Shown: positions 10,717 through 22,643, counted from the stretch's first letter. The stretch: DNA of 64,000 nt from Blastomyces gilchristii SLH14081 (GCF_000003855.2 NW_003101680.1:4504731-4568730); one strand, 5' to 3'. Made by a program: numbers and translations. Notes: generated from the letters alone by a model not told the origin.

Positions 10717-11682
10717 TTCAAATCCTGCGATTACCTTTTTTTTCGCTCTATTTTGTTACCCATTTTTCTTACTTTTCGTCACCCTTTGAGTTCTTGGTTT
10801 GGCGTTTGCAGAACGGGGTAATTTTTTCCCTCCATATATCGGGTTTAGGGAGGTATATGTCAATATAATTAAATTTAATCTGTCAAATGGCTTTTTTCAA
10901 TGTTTTTTTCAGTGTCAAGGCTTAATTCCACATAATACTTATTTTATAATCACGCACCAATTGCACTAGTCCTAATATAGTTAAAGTAGATTTAATCAGA
11001 CTTGGCAACATATAGAGTATTACAGCTCTGTAGAAGAATCCTCCTCTCAGGTGTATAGAGCCTCCCACCCTGAGTATAGAGGCCCTCAGGTATATAGATA
11101 TAGAGTTCTCCTGTGTATAGAGCCCTCTGAGTATAGAGGCTCTCTGGATACAGGCTCTCTGTGTATAGAACCTCAGGGTATAGAGACCTCTGACTCTCTG
11201 AGCATAGAGGCCTCTGAATATATATTTCCATAGACTGTCCCAGGTTGAGAGCCCTCCACTGATGTGGGTCATACAACCTCCAATGAGGAGATCTTGATTG
11301 CTAATACAATCAGTTATCATTAAATATGTGGTATAAAATATCCATTTGTCACATTTGTCACTATAGACTGCCGTATTCAAGCTGCCATATCAGGTGATAT
11401 ACAACCCTCCAAGTTCCAACCTTAATCCACCCAAGGAGCTCAACAACGTCTGTCAGACAAAACGAAATCTTGCAAGCTCCAACCTTTTTCTATAAATCCC
11501 TTGTGCTCATCTGTGATATCGATTTGGTTACTCCTAATCCCGCGCTGTACCTCACTCGGGAATCTACGAAATCTAGAAAACAACAGCGTGCGACTGGCCA
11601 CATCAAAAGTTATTTTGTCTCTTGGAAGCTTCCTCCCTTTTAACTTTCTCTCCAAGCATGCACGAACGATAGATCTTAATTA
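10717..11682. other. AT-rich intergenic region between MSH2 and the small membrane protein
   Basis: No coding gene was recognised. The region holds the tandem hairpin-prone repeat at 11040-11225. Frames on the minus strand (reading LYTQR-type repeats) simply translate that repeat. Confidence 0.5.
11040..11225. repeat. Degenerate ~15-17 bp tandem repeat with self-complementary units
   Basis: About nine to ten imperfect copies of a unit near TCTGAGTATAGAGGCC. Each copy contains CTCT...TATAGAG, so neighbouring or single units can fold back. The copies vary in spacing and by substitution, which indicates an old array. It has no relation to the flanking genes. Confidence 0.7.
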
Positions 11683-12115
11683 ATGCACCCTTTCTCAGTC
11701 CTCGCGCTTGGCATATTCGTAGCAGGCTACATCACTGCGCGGTGGGATTTAGTCACCCGGCTGTACGAGTTGGCCATATTTGCCTGGGATCACGGTGTGG
11801 TTGTACGTTTCAATTTCTCGCCGATCAAGAAGAATGAACACTACCTTGCCACAGCGCATATGGATACTGATAGTCGAAAAACGGATTCTTCTAGACCCGC
11901 ACGGCGAAGGGCTTTGCTGTCCTTTCCATCTTTTATTTTCTTGTCATCATCCCAATCAATTTGATTGTGGCGCGAGAGATCAATTCGGTAAACCTCCCTG
12001 GCGCATTTCCTTAACTGGCAAGAGCCCGATTCACTCACAAATTGCCTAGCATCCTCGTGCTGTAAGCCACGGAATATCGGCGCGGGAACAATTACGGCGC
12101 CGTGGCTCGTTCTAA
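11683..12115 (+). CDS. Conserved-looking small two-helix membrane protein (92 aa) directly upstream of GPI1
   Basis: The proposed exons are 11683-11802, 11895-11987 and 12050-12115, all phase 0, with introns of 92 and 62 nt; the product is 92 residues. The first hydrophobic helix is HPFSVLALGIFVAGYITARW (residues 2-21). A short loop (LAIFAWDHGVVTRTAKG) and a second helix (FAVLSIFYFLVIIPINLIVA) follow, then a basic tail ending EQLRRRGSF. The three exons only make sense when spliced, because both introns break the frame, and the join gives a clean hairpin membrane protein. The stop ends 18 nt before the GPI1 ATG. The family function is not known to me. Its size and topology resemble the small hairpin subunits of the GPI-GlcNAc transferase (Eri1/PIG-Y), but that is speculation from context. 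Confidence 0.68.
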
Positions 12116-12133
12116 AGACTGGAGAATGATAAG

Positions 12134-14512
12134 ATGCTGAGTGATGGTTTGCTGCGAGTGTTTTGGCCAAATGACATTCCAAAGTCCACCTCGCCCGGTG
12201 TGATCGTGGGTTGGAGGAACTCTGAATTTGATCTTTTCGTTCTCACAGTCTTCGAGCATGTGGAAGTACGTGCTGTTTACCCCTCGTCTGTGCAACAAGT
12301 TTCTGACGAGCTGATTTTCTCGTAGCCACGGAATGTCGACAACGCGCTGCGAACTGGCATCCTGTTCCGCAATAGCCCCCATCCGATATCTCGGATAATG
12401 GCCCTTTGCGGGAAGCATGCAATGCATGTTTTGGGCTCGACAAATCCTACCGAGCTACCAACGGCATTTACTCCGTCCCATCTATATATTACATGGAACC
12501 CTTCTTCTAAAGTGCCCCGGATCTTTTGCCCACCTGAGACCAAGCTTTCTATCCAGATTATCACGTTTAACCGTCCACATCCCACGCGCATGCAATATAT
12601 GTCCTTACGACCTATATCTTTAATTTTGGAAGACAAACCATCGAATTTGGAAAATACGGGAGAAATCTTGGACGATTTTGATCAAGCAGAAGTTAAGGCA
12701 AAGGCGCAAACTCGAAAACTTGTCAACAAGTTGAAATTACATACCGTGGTTAGGCATGTTCCTTCACCAAAGGAACAGATCCTCCCGGCAATTATCAACC
12801 AGGTTAACTGCTCTTTCGAAATGGAGAAACTGCTTGTTAAAAACGTGGGCTTGATCGGAGCGCGACCGAAGCGCAGCCTAAGCGTCAGTGAACGCGTGGT
12901 TGAGTCTGCTAGCTCGGCATGGGACTTTCTCTACATGACTTTGTCATACATATTTCTAGAGTGGATTTATCCGGTCATAACGCAAGGGTTTATCGCGGTG
13001 CTTATCAGCCATCGAGTAATAGCAGAGGTTGTATTGGGTGTGCTGGAGTGGCGAGCTCGCCCAGACGCAGCTGCACTGAAGGACATATCTGCGACAGCTC
13101 AGCAGATTGACATACGACTGCAGCAATTTTGTTACTGGCCGATCCAATATCTGACATTGCGCAAGCGGAAAGACGACTGGGAAAGTGTGACGAACAGCCA
13201 CGCAGACTATATAAGGTTCTACAACAGCCTTTGGTTAGTGGCTAATGATGTGATCATTGGCATTGCTCTTGGGTCATACATCATAGATAATGCCGACTGG
13301 GTAGCGTCGCAAATCAACTCGATTCTCACTTGGTGGACCGTCGAGGGTTTGCAGCGGACAATATCTTGGCTCATGGGCTGGCCTGCAGGTTTGAAGCTAA
13401 ATAATGAGCTTGCTGTTTTCATGGGAGATTTGTTTTTATGGGTTATAGAACATTGGGCTAGTGAGTTACAACAAGACGACCCCCATGTAGATTGTCGTTG
13501 CAAACTAAACTTTTCTAGGTGCACTCGCAAACCTTCGACCGTTTCTCCGTCATGTAATCTATATGATTGGTTGCTCCGGCTTTGCCGGGGCGAGCATGTC
13601 CATGGCGATGTTCTCGGACCTGTTGTCGATATTAACGGTCCATATCTATTCATTCTACATCGCGTCTGCCCGCATTTTTAATTGGCAACTAACAATCATT
13701 ATATCCCTCTTCCACCTTTTCCGCGGCAAAAAACGAAATGTTCTTCGTAACCGGATAGACTCATGCGACTATGACCTCGACCAACTGCTCTTGGGCACGA
13801 TTTTGTTCACGCTTCTCTTTTTCCTCCTACCCACAATAATTGTATTTTATCTTACCTTTGCTTCTGCCCGTATGATTATAATATCCCTCAAGGCAGCTCT
13901 GGATACTTGCCTTGCTTTTTTGAACCATTTCCCGCTTTTCGCGGTGATGCTGCGCGTGAAAGACCCCGGGCGTTTACCAGGTCAGATCTTACAATCGTTT
14001 AATTCATTTTGCGCAACATTTTCCAACGAAGTTCTAATTTTTTCCTCGGGTAGGTGGTATTCATTTCTCACTCAGGAAAGCCCCTTTGCCAAACCCTACC
14101 TCTAAGGCAGAAGAAATACTTTCAACCTCTACCTCGTACATCCACCTCCAGGTTTGTCTCTGATCCCATCCCATTCCCTTCCCCGAAATACAACTAACCT
14201 TCTACAAAGCCCATCCCCCTTTCCCTCCGCCAAATGTTCGACCAATATTTCCAGCTCGGTCACCGTCTCCGCAAGCACTACCTCTCACCCAGCGTCATCC
14301 TCTGCCTTGTGACGGGTCGCTTCGTGCCACCAATACACCGACGTAACATGTACAGCCTGCAGTATAGCATGCTCCCCGCGCAGCGCGTCGGGATCGTAGA
14401 GGTATGGTCGCGTTTGACGGAGAAAAAGACCCGGACGGCAAATGTGATGGCGCCCATGCCGAAGATCCCGAATGGATTTCCGTATGACAGGAGAAGGGCA
14501 TATCGGTCGTAA
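12134..14512 (+). CDS. GPI1: GPI-GlcNAc transferase complex subunit Gpi1 (PIG-Q)
   Basis: The exons are 12134-12265, 12326-13460, 13519-13980, 14054-14151 and 14210-14512, giving 709 residues. The introns are 58-73 nt; the third has a less usual GTCAGA donor but restores the family frame (RLPG|GIHFSL). Gpi1 stabilises the ER complex that moves GlcNAc from UDP-GlcNAc to phosphatidylinositol, the first step of GPI-anchor synthesis. The N-terminus (LLRVFWPNDIPKS, VIVGWRNSEFDLFVL) is typical of fungal Gpi1. The core signatures are FYNSLWLVANDVIIGIALG, HVIYMIGCSGFAGASMSMAM and SDLLSILTVHIYSFYIASAR. The tail has MFDQYFQLGHRLRKHYLSPS and SLQYSMLPAQR. Several membrane helices lie between residues 270 and 560. 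The start follows the preceding small gene by 18 nt. Confidence 0.93.
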
Positions 14513-15261
14513 TTGATAGTGGAACGGGAAAACAGCTAGAGTAGGTCACGATTACTTGTCTACCTCCCTCGATGCTACTAGTCGTTTAAGCGAGAAAACC
14601 GTCTAAGGCCGACGTATATGAGCGTGTTCTGGACGATTATTTTATTCAATAAAATATTTAGCCTATCAATAATTCAATATTCTATTTATATAATGATGAA
14701 GTTTCCATCTTCAAGCCTGTAGTAGATTTTCATCCTAATTTACATATAAACGTATCTTAACTCACTTCACATGGGATTATGTGGTAGGACGGACCCTGAA
14801 GACGAGTTGAGCGAACGAGCAACGCAGAGAGAGCAAAGCAAGTTATGATGTAAAAAGGCTCTCTATAGCAAGGATAGAAATTACTTGGAGGTAGGAACCT
14901 TGGAAGGCTGAGGAATGTTCACAAAATAGATACATCAAAGAAAATTCTCATAAAGCAGAAGCAATCATGAATCATGAAACTGAATTTCATCTAAATCAAA
15001 GCAGCAAACAGACTAAGGAACCTTGGAATACAAGAGCAAAGATTCACCAGGGCAACATTGTCACTGTTTCCTGTGCGCATGAGGTGAAAATCAGAGAGAA
15101 CCACAATATCTGAATATAAATATAAACATATTCTTTCACACACCGACACACACACTCTCACACAAGAGAACAAGCTCAGCTCACACCACATTCTTTCATC
15201 CAACACTCCCACAGCCACAACTTCCCACGCCAGCTTATACACACCAACACCATACCATAAA
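14513..15261. other. Intergenic AT-rich region with CA-rich leader
   Basis: No gene was recognised. An AT-rich stretch (14630-14780) is followed by sequence rich in CACA/CTCT (15125-15180) just before the ATG at 15262, probably the leader of the small Myb-like gene. Confidence 0.45.
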
Positions 15262-15579
15262 ATGCATGGAAAGTGGACAGCTGAAGAAGACATCTTCGTT
15301 ACAACCCTGCGGCTAGGCACGGATTTCAATTGGCGGGAAATCGAAACTGAATTCAACAAAAGGTTTCCCTCAGCCACGCCCAAAGACCTGGAGTCGAGAT
15401 ACAACAAAGGCTTGAAGCCAGGCAGACACGTTCCAGTGGATCAAAGGCGAGTATCGGACATCATCGACGACTACCGACACTACGGGCCGCTGGAGGGAGA
15501 AACCTCTGCTGCAAGGGAAATTTTGCAACAGGCACTGTACATCCTGGACTGGTATCCTCTGCGTCGTTTATGGCATTAA
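15262..15579 (+). CDS. Small Myb/SANT-like protein (105 aa)
   Basis: This is a single-exon frame of 105 residues. It begins MHGKWTAEEDIFVTTLRLGT and continues FNWREIETEFNKRFPSAT, DLESRYNKGLKPGRH. The spaced tryptophans and acidic-then-basic helices match a single Myb/SANT repeat, the helix-turn-helix fold used for DNA or histone-tail contact. The rest (VSDIIDDYRHYG, EILQQALYILDWYPL) looks helical. There are no other domains, so it may be a stand-alone adaptor or a remnant of a larger regulator. The ATG follows a purine/CA-rich leader and the codon use looks ordinary. The repeat is recognised only by pattern. Confidence 0.58.
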   Translation: MHGKWTAEEDIFVTTLRLGTDFNWREIETEFNKRFPSATPKDLESRYNKGLKPGRHVPVDQRRVSDIIDDYRHYGPLEGETSAAREILQQALYILDWYPLRRLWH

Positions 15580-16804
15580 GATATCGAGCTAAGAGGTATG
15601 TTCTCTTTCCAACGGCATTCTGTTGTCTATTGTTCTGCCCGCTTGCTGGGTGGGCCGGCTTCTAGCCTTCTCGAACGACAATTTCCTTTTTTTCTTTCTA
15701 TATCGTGTCGATGTCCTCTATATTCGTGTTTCAAGCGCCATAGTCATTGCACCTCATTCTCGGTGTCCCATCATTGCCGGCATTCTACATCATCACGGTA
15801 TGCGGGCCCTGTCGTTTACCTCACATTTTTGTCTCCCGTGGTGTCCGCCAATGTCAGGCGCTGCTCCCATCATTGGGGGGTGATGATGCGAACTCTATCG
15901 CGAGAATCAGTACTCTGTGCAGATTTAGCGGTACCCTAGCTTCGTTGCGTACAAGTCTTCCTTTTCAGAAACTCCGCGTCGCTTTCTTTACTGCCATTAC
16001 GGGCTTCTTCCACCATACCATCGAGCCCTCGTTCTTTCAGGGTTTTCTACAGTTGGTCAGTGGCATCGTCCCGAGGTAAAATGAGCTGAAAGGGAGAAGA
16101 ATATGACATACTGATAGGCATTTCTGGTACTCTTCGAAGACCTTTGCACAGTCCTTGTCCGTGGTATTACCGCGCAGATACTCTGGGTTTACGTTAGATA
16201 TCGGTGGCGTTAAGCTTGATCAATATCAGTTGGGGCATCATACTTTCACTATACCATTTGAGAAAGCACGTTTCGTATTTCCTTGGGTTGATTGTTAGCT
16301 TTCATGTTTCTCACAGGTGCCTAAACGGCGATTTCGAATTTGGATTTCCGGCACATACTCTTTTATGTTGTTGCATTCTGGGGCTAATGAGGCTGACATT
16401 TGAGACAGGAAAAGAAAACAAAAGCCTGCGAGCTGAGCAAGGACAGTTACTTTGTATATTTTGAGAACAGCAGATGTGAGTACAGTGAGAGAATATGTTT
16501 ATTGATGTTGAGATTGAATTTGAAGCCTGGCTCATTCTCACATCTGCAGGTGCCACCGGATTATCTTTCTTCCACCAAAAATTTGGCTTGAAGTTTATTC
16601 CACACCAACTTTTCTTTTTTGAAGCATCCGAAGCTTTATTCTGTATTTGGCTATCAAGGACTGTATTACTGTCCTTGTATCAGTATCAGAAGGTCTCCGG
16701 AGTCCGTCCCCCCAGCGCGCTTATCCTTTCTTTGGTTACTTTGATCTTTGATTTGTTTTGTATCTTTCTATTCAAATAATGCTCTAGTTGCAGTGATCGA
16801 GTTC
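15580..16804. other. 1.2-kb gap upstream of RRP6, no gene recognised
   Basis: Several overlapping short frames exist on the plus strand (15598-16080) and around 16200-16780, but none shows a recognisable domain, a consistent splice pattern or codon bias. The 3' part is T-rich and may be the RRP6 promoter and leader. Confidence 0.4.
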
Positions 16805-19322
16805 ATGGAAATCGCCGCAGACTTTGTTCCGTACGAGGAGCAGGCACAGGCTGCCCTTATCAAGACGACCAGATCCGTCACGCAGATATCTTCCGAAGAT
16901 CTAAATTTCCACCGCTCTTTCGATAAGAACCTTTCCGCATATGTTGACGAAGAAAGTGCGCGCATCCTCAAGCTAACCAATTCCCTCTTGAAGGTTGCTA
17001 CATCTGGATCCGAACTGCGGGTGCCTGAGCTACGCAATGAGGACGGGCTGGAAGAAAACTGGAGAACGGTTGTGGATGTAATTGACGAGTTGTTGGAAAA
17101 GGCGGATGCCTGTCTGGACGAATTCACGGGCATCATTAAAAAGCTCAGTCCGTCGCAAGAAGAGCGTGGCGCCGCACTCAGCAAAAGAACTCCGAGTTCA
17201 CACTTCCCCAGCGTTTACGACTTCGGCCCATCCAAAATTCCCAAACCCCAGCTTTTGTTCGCTACTCGCCCAAAGAACAATGAAGACGCTCCACCTTTCA
17301 AACCGTTACTTCGTTCTAAACCTCATGCAATAACGCCATTGTCGACGAACTTAGGTGAAACTGGCCCTGATGGAACGACCACCTCGTGAGTACATGTCAG
17401 CTTTCCTGTTCGTTTCTCGCTCGTACCGAGTTTGCTAATGAAGCCGTACTTTTCCTAGCTACAAACATCCATACGAAACCGAAATACGCAACTCCACCTA
17501 TCCTTCGTCCGCATTTGCCATTTCCGCTCCCCGTGAATCTAACCCTTTTGAGACCACCACCGCCACATTTGTAGACACTCTAGAAGGTGTCCACTCAATG
17601 CTCGCGGAACTGAAGCAAACGACGGAAATAGCCATCGATTTGGAACATCATGATACTCATTCATACCATGGACTTGTATGTCTCATGCAAATTAGCACGC
17701 GCGAGAAGGATTGGATAGTCGACACGTTAAAGCCATGGCGGGAGGAATTGCAGATCCTGAACGAAGTTTTTGCAGACCCCAAAATCATTAAAGTACTTCA
17801 CGGTTCAACTATGGATGTGATTTGGCTCCAACGTGACCTAGGTCTTTACCTTGTCGGTCTCTTTGATACGTACCATGCGGCGGTAGCACTGAATTATCCA
17901 AAGAGAAGTTTGAAATTTCTTCTGGAAAAATTCGTCAACTTCCAAGCGGAGAAAAAGTATCAAATGGCTGATTGGAGACTCCGGCCACTTCTCCCTGGCA
18001 TGTTTGACTATGCGCGATCCGATACCCATTATCTTTTGTATATCTACGACCAGATCCGGAATAGTCTTGTGGAGCATTCAACGCCCGACAACAACTTGAT
18101 TGCTTACGTTCTCGAAAGATCTAAACAAGAAGCTTTACAACGATACGAGCGTCCTGTTTATAACGCTGAGACAGGTCAAGGGAGCGGTGGCTGGCAAGAT
18201 ATGCTTATCCGTAATTCTTCTCTCTTCAGTCGAGAGCAATTTGCCGTATTCAGGGCCGTCCACCAGTGGCGAGATAAAATTGCGCGGTCTGAGGATGAAG
18301 GCGTTCAATATGTTCTTTCGAAGCAATCGCTCTTCAAAATTGCCCATGCGATGCCCTTGGACCCTGCTTCATTACTGAGAACCATCTCCCCGGTGTCTCC
18401 TCTGGTTAGAGCCCGAGCTTCCGAACTAGTTCAGGTTATCAAGCAAGCGAAAATCGTCGGGGCAACAGGTCCAGAGCTTCGAGATGTGCTTTTCCCACTT
18501 AAGGAAAAGGCAGACGAATCGAAACCCAGCACACCCATATCATCACCTGAAAGCGAAAGTGAGAGTGAACCGGATAGTCGAACCGTCTTGGCCGCTAGAA
18601 CAGACGTATCCCAATTCTGGGGTCCCACCCTGGACCAGCCACTCCATCCGCCAGTTCCTCTTTCTCATTCTTTGGCAGCCACAGCAGAGGCGTTCATGCT
18701 GTCTCTTCCCGTGCCCCCTATGCCGCCGAAAATATCAGACAACCCTGTGAAAGAGGAATCAATTTCCTCACAACACAATGTGCCCGGTCCTACGGCTACT
18801 ACGAGCAACGAAATCTTCACACTTAGACAATTTGGGGCCCCGAAAAAGCGGAAAATCAGCCCAACGATGGAAGACGAAGCAGAGGACGTATCTAAGCCAA
18901 AAACAGTAACAACACCGACTGTAGAAACGCCCACGGCGTCCCTATCAACAGACGAATTTATGTCTGGCTCCACCTCCGTTTCGAGCGCTCTCGAAACTAA
19001 AGCCCAGAAGCGCCGGCAAAAGAAGAAGCAGAAAACGAAAACGGCATCTACTACTCTTCAACAACAACAACAACAACAACATCAAGGCGATAACACCGAC
19101 GACAGCAAGGAATCTCCCAACTTCACGCCTTTCGACTACAGCAACGCGGAGTCCATCCTCCACGCAAAACCCACGGAGAACGGGAACCATGGGAATGGCG
19201 CGTACCGCGGCAAGCAAAAGCAAAAACGACAGTTCAACCCTTACGCCAAGGCGATGGATGCGCCGCAAGGGGCGCGAAAATCGAAGAAGGAAATCGAGGG
19301 CAAATCGTTTACGTTCCGCTGA
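16805..19322 (+). CDS. RRP6: Nuclear exosome 3'-5' exoribonuclease Rrp6
   Basis: The exons are 16805-17385 and 17459-19322 (73-nt intron, phase 2); the product has 814 residues. The start at MEIAADFVPYEEQAQAALI matches fungal Rrp6 better than the slightly earlier in-frame codon. Domains in order: an N-terminal PMC2NT helical region (about 10-105) that binds the Rrp47 cofactor; a DEDD-y exonuclease with AIDLEHHDTHSYHG near 253, HGSTMDVIWLQRDLG, and DYARSDTHYLL near 376 carrying the Tyr and Asp; an HRDC domain around 450-530 (HQWRDKIARSEDEG); then a disordered tail with a basic nuclear-signal-like KRRQKKKQKTK near 710 and a glutamine run from a CAA repeat. Rrp6 trims rRNA, snoRNA and aberrant transcripts in the nucleus. 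All metal-binding residues are present. Confidence 0.95.
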
Positions 19323-19421
19323 TGATATTCTTTCGCATTGGTGGAGAAGGAGGGGGGGGCGGGTGGTGGGTGGCGGGTTTTTGTAATTTTCTTCCTTACT
19401 CACACTAAAATTCAAACGGCA

Positions 19422-19423
<2 letters not shown>

Positions 19424-19454
<31 letters not shown>
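19424..19454. repeat. Poly(T) tract, 31 nt
   Basis: An uninterrupted run of T about 100 nt after the RRP6 stop. Confidence 0.9.
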
Positions 19455-20462
19455 CGTATGCGATACCTTCTACAATTTCTGGGGGCGCGGCGGCTTCATT
19501 ATTTCCGTATTTAGTAGTGTTATCCTTTCTTGAGAGGTGTTTACACATTGTGCAGCAGTGATGATGCATTCACACGAGTTGTGATTTCTACTTTTTCTAC
19601 GTCATGCATAGCATATTTTTTTATATTTTTTTTCCTTGGCGGTTGATGGCAATTGGTTATCCAAATATCTACGACTTTTTATCTTCATTTGCCCTGGCCC
19701 TCTTCGTTTTTTCTGTCTCCTACCTGAATCCATTCCTCCTTTTTTGCACCATGCAAATCAAGTTACGGGTAGTTAATAACTAGTCATTAAAATCTCCCTG
19801 GCGATTATTCGGGGAGAAATACGATCCTCCATATTCTTCCAAATGGGCTTCCATGGGATATTGCTGGTTCATAATCAACATAATCAATCTGTTTCCTAAC
19901 TATATAACTATCAAATCTGCAGTAACCCGACAAAGCTTTTGGGGGTGACAGACGACGAGATTGCAAGAGGCTGGTGTGGAGGGAAGCCAGATGGGGTGTT
20001 TTGTCGATTGTGGAGGTGTGCTCTTTCTGTTAATGTGGTATTGTATGTATGTATATACAGTATGTATTTTGGTTTTTGTGGTGGTGTTGAGTGGTGGTTG
20101 TTGTTGTAAGTGCGAGGCATTCTAATGGCCAAATGGGGGAAGGTTTGTAGACTTTATTAATAGTATAGTGGTCAAGGGATTTTGGTTGATTTGGGAAATG
20201 TAAGGGAATAAAACAGTTATAATAATAGTGGACAGCTTTATAGAGTTCTAGCAGGTGGTAGCTCTGAAGAAATATATTTATGCGGGTAGAGATTGCACGC
20301 AGGTATGGTATGTAGCTCTCTGCATATATATCCAGCTATTACAGCGTAGCTTGCAAACTTATGCATATGTCTCATGCAAGATGTACATGTACTTCATACA
20401 AGGATATGTGTAGATGTATGTATGATCGTATGACAGCATGAGAACTATTCATTTGTCAAGTG

Positions 20463-20488
20463 TATATATATATATATATATATATATA
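20463..20488. repeat. (TA)n microsatellite
   Basis: Thirteen TA units in an AT-rich region. Confidence 0.9.
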
Positions 20489-21333
20489 AAGTTAATTAAA
20501 AGAGGAAGATAATCTGTAGAAATATGATGAACAGTTAGTTATGGAGGAATAATAATAATAAGTTGTTGACAAGTAAAAATCAACAGATTGATAATCAGAT
20601 AGAAAGAAAGAAAATAAAATTAAAATTAAAAAGTTTAATTAGAAAGTCTAAAACAACTACTCCATTTCCCCCCTTTCTTTTCGGGCTAGCCGGATCCTGC
20701 CAAGGAGAGCTAGCCCCGCCGCAAGTCTCTTTCCCCCCTTATCCCCCCTCCCTTCCCACACTCAACTCCCTCCTCTGTTCTGTTTTGCTCAACATCGCCA
20801 TCGCCCCGCCTCCTTCTCTACTACTATGTCACTATTATTATTTAATTATGTCTGTTGGGTGTAGGGGTGTGTTGGCCTGGCATGCACTTTTTTTTGTGTC
20901 ATATTTAGTTTCCTGTCAGGGTCGGGAATGGTGGGAGTCAGTTGATGAATGATGAATGACCTTGAGAACAGATTTTGGAGGAGGCTTGTGCACTTGGAAA
21001 GTTTAAAACATCGCATTTGAACGGGAGAGAAAATGGATTATTATTATTCTTTATTGTCTCTTCTCTACTCCGTAGAGTTCGGGGAATTCTTATTCATTCT
21101 TCTCAGGTTTTTCCATTTATTTCTTTTTCTTTTTTTTCTTTTCTCTAGTCCATAGTTACTACTCAGGAACAAGCAAGTCTGTGCATTATTAACAATACTA
21201 GCATGGAAAAATCCTCCCCTCTCTCTCTCTCTCTCTCTTTTTCTTTCTTTTCAAGGCCAAGGATCGGATGGAGGAGTGATATATAAGGTGCGAAGAGTGG
21301 CCTCTGTGGGGAGATCTGTGTGTCTGTGTGGCG

Positions 21334-21347
21334 GGGATGATGATGAT

Positions 21348-21393
<46 letters not shown>
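21334..21393. repeat. (GATGAC)n microsatellite
   Basis: GATGAT units grade into repeated GATGAC units over about 60 nt. No gene was recognised across it. Confidence 0.85.
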
Positions 21394-21394
<1 letters not shown>

Positions 21395-21804
21395 ACCTAC
21401 TGCGTATGTGTTTAATAATATTTAAGCGAGTGAGAGAGTTTTGTGGAGACGCAGGAAGGATAATGGTGGTGGTGGGTGTGGTGATATGATATGGGGTCGC
21501 TCCGTTGTTAGCGCGAGAGAGCTCATTATTTTCTGGCCCATGGTTTCTCTCTCTTCGACGGAGTCTCTTGTGGGAGGAACGAGGACGGCGGATGAGGGAG
21601 AGGAGAGGAGTTAGGGAAAGCAAGCTATAAAATACAGAGTAATAATGGCATTGGTTTTGGTGAAGATCATGTAGATAGTATCATTTCATAGTACTCCGTA
21701 CGGAGGACTCCAGATGGAGAGTTCTTTTTCTTTTTCCAGTTTATTTACTCCGTAGTTAAGAATAACTAGTAGATTATAAAAGTTATTGATACCAAATTGT
21801 AATG

Positions 21805-21826
21805 TACCATACCATACCATACCATA
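21805..21826. repeat. (ACCAT)n pentamer repeat
   Basis: Four or more copies of TACCA/ACCAT in tandem. Confidence 0.85.
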
Positions 21827-21980
21827 ACCGTGAACCGCTTAGATTTACTTGGCCCAAACCTTCTTTCTCACTGCTAATTTGCCAAAACATTGCATCATAC
21901 ATACATATCAAACAAACACGGTCATTTATTATTATTATGTAAAAGCAGTTGCAGAGTCACCACACCCAACACCGTTGAAC

Positions 21981-21981
<1 letters not shown>

Positions 21982-22018
<37 letters not shown>
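21982..22018. repeat. (AG)n microsatellite
   Basis: About 18 dinucleotide units, followed within 45 nt by the telomere-like 13-mer array. Confidence 0.9.
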
Positions 22019-22020
<2 letters not shown>

Positions 22021-22061
22021 AAGGGCGGCTGGTGAGTGTTGACCCTGATCAGTTACTGAAA

Positions 22062-22100
22062 CCCTAACACTGAACCCTAACACTGAACCCTAACACTGAA
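22062..22100. repeat. Telomere-like 13-bp tandem repeat
   Basis: Three exact head-to-tail copies of CCCTAACACTGAA. Each holds the core CCCTAA, the complement of the TTAGGG telomere repeat common in filamentous ascomycetes. A partial copy (CCCC) follows. Confidence 0.85.
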
Positions 22101-22207
22101 CCCCTTCCCCTTCCCTAGGGAAAACAGTCGCAGCAGGAACACCACCACACCACACACCGCACGGGTACCTGAGCGGTGCCTGGATTAGTGGCCCACCGAC
22201 CGCCCTA

Positions 22208-22235
22208 TTCTCTCTCTCTCTCTCTTCTCTCTCTC

Positions 22236-22272
<37 letters not shown>
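22208..22272. repeat. Compound (CT)n-(ATT)n microsatellite
   Basis: A CT run passes directly into about 12 ATT/TTA units. Confidence 0.9.
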
Positions 22273-22274
<2 letters not shown>

Positions 22275-22641
22275 CCCCTCATTCTGTTCTCTCGTTCTTC
22301 TTTGCAATTCCTTTCTTTTCTTCCTGTTTTTTATCCTGCTTTTTGTTCTTGAATTTTTTTATTTTTTTTCCCCTCCAGCCTAAATAGTAATATTATTTAT
22401 TCTTCTTGTTATGATTCTTGTCGCTGCCCCTGTCTGCGTCCTCAGCCTCCAAGTCTCAGGTTTGCTGCACCTGCACCTGCACTAGCCAAGTCCCGTCTAT
22501 CCTCCGTCTCCGTCTCCGTCACTGTCACTGTCACTGTCACTCTCCTGTCTCCTGTCTCTGTCTCTGTCTCTGTCCTCCGCCCGTCCCTCCCTTGCTACCC
22601 GCGTCATCTCCTCCGTCCATCCGCCCATCCGTCCATCTTCT

Positions 22642-22643
<2 letters not shown>

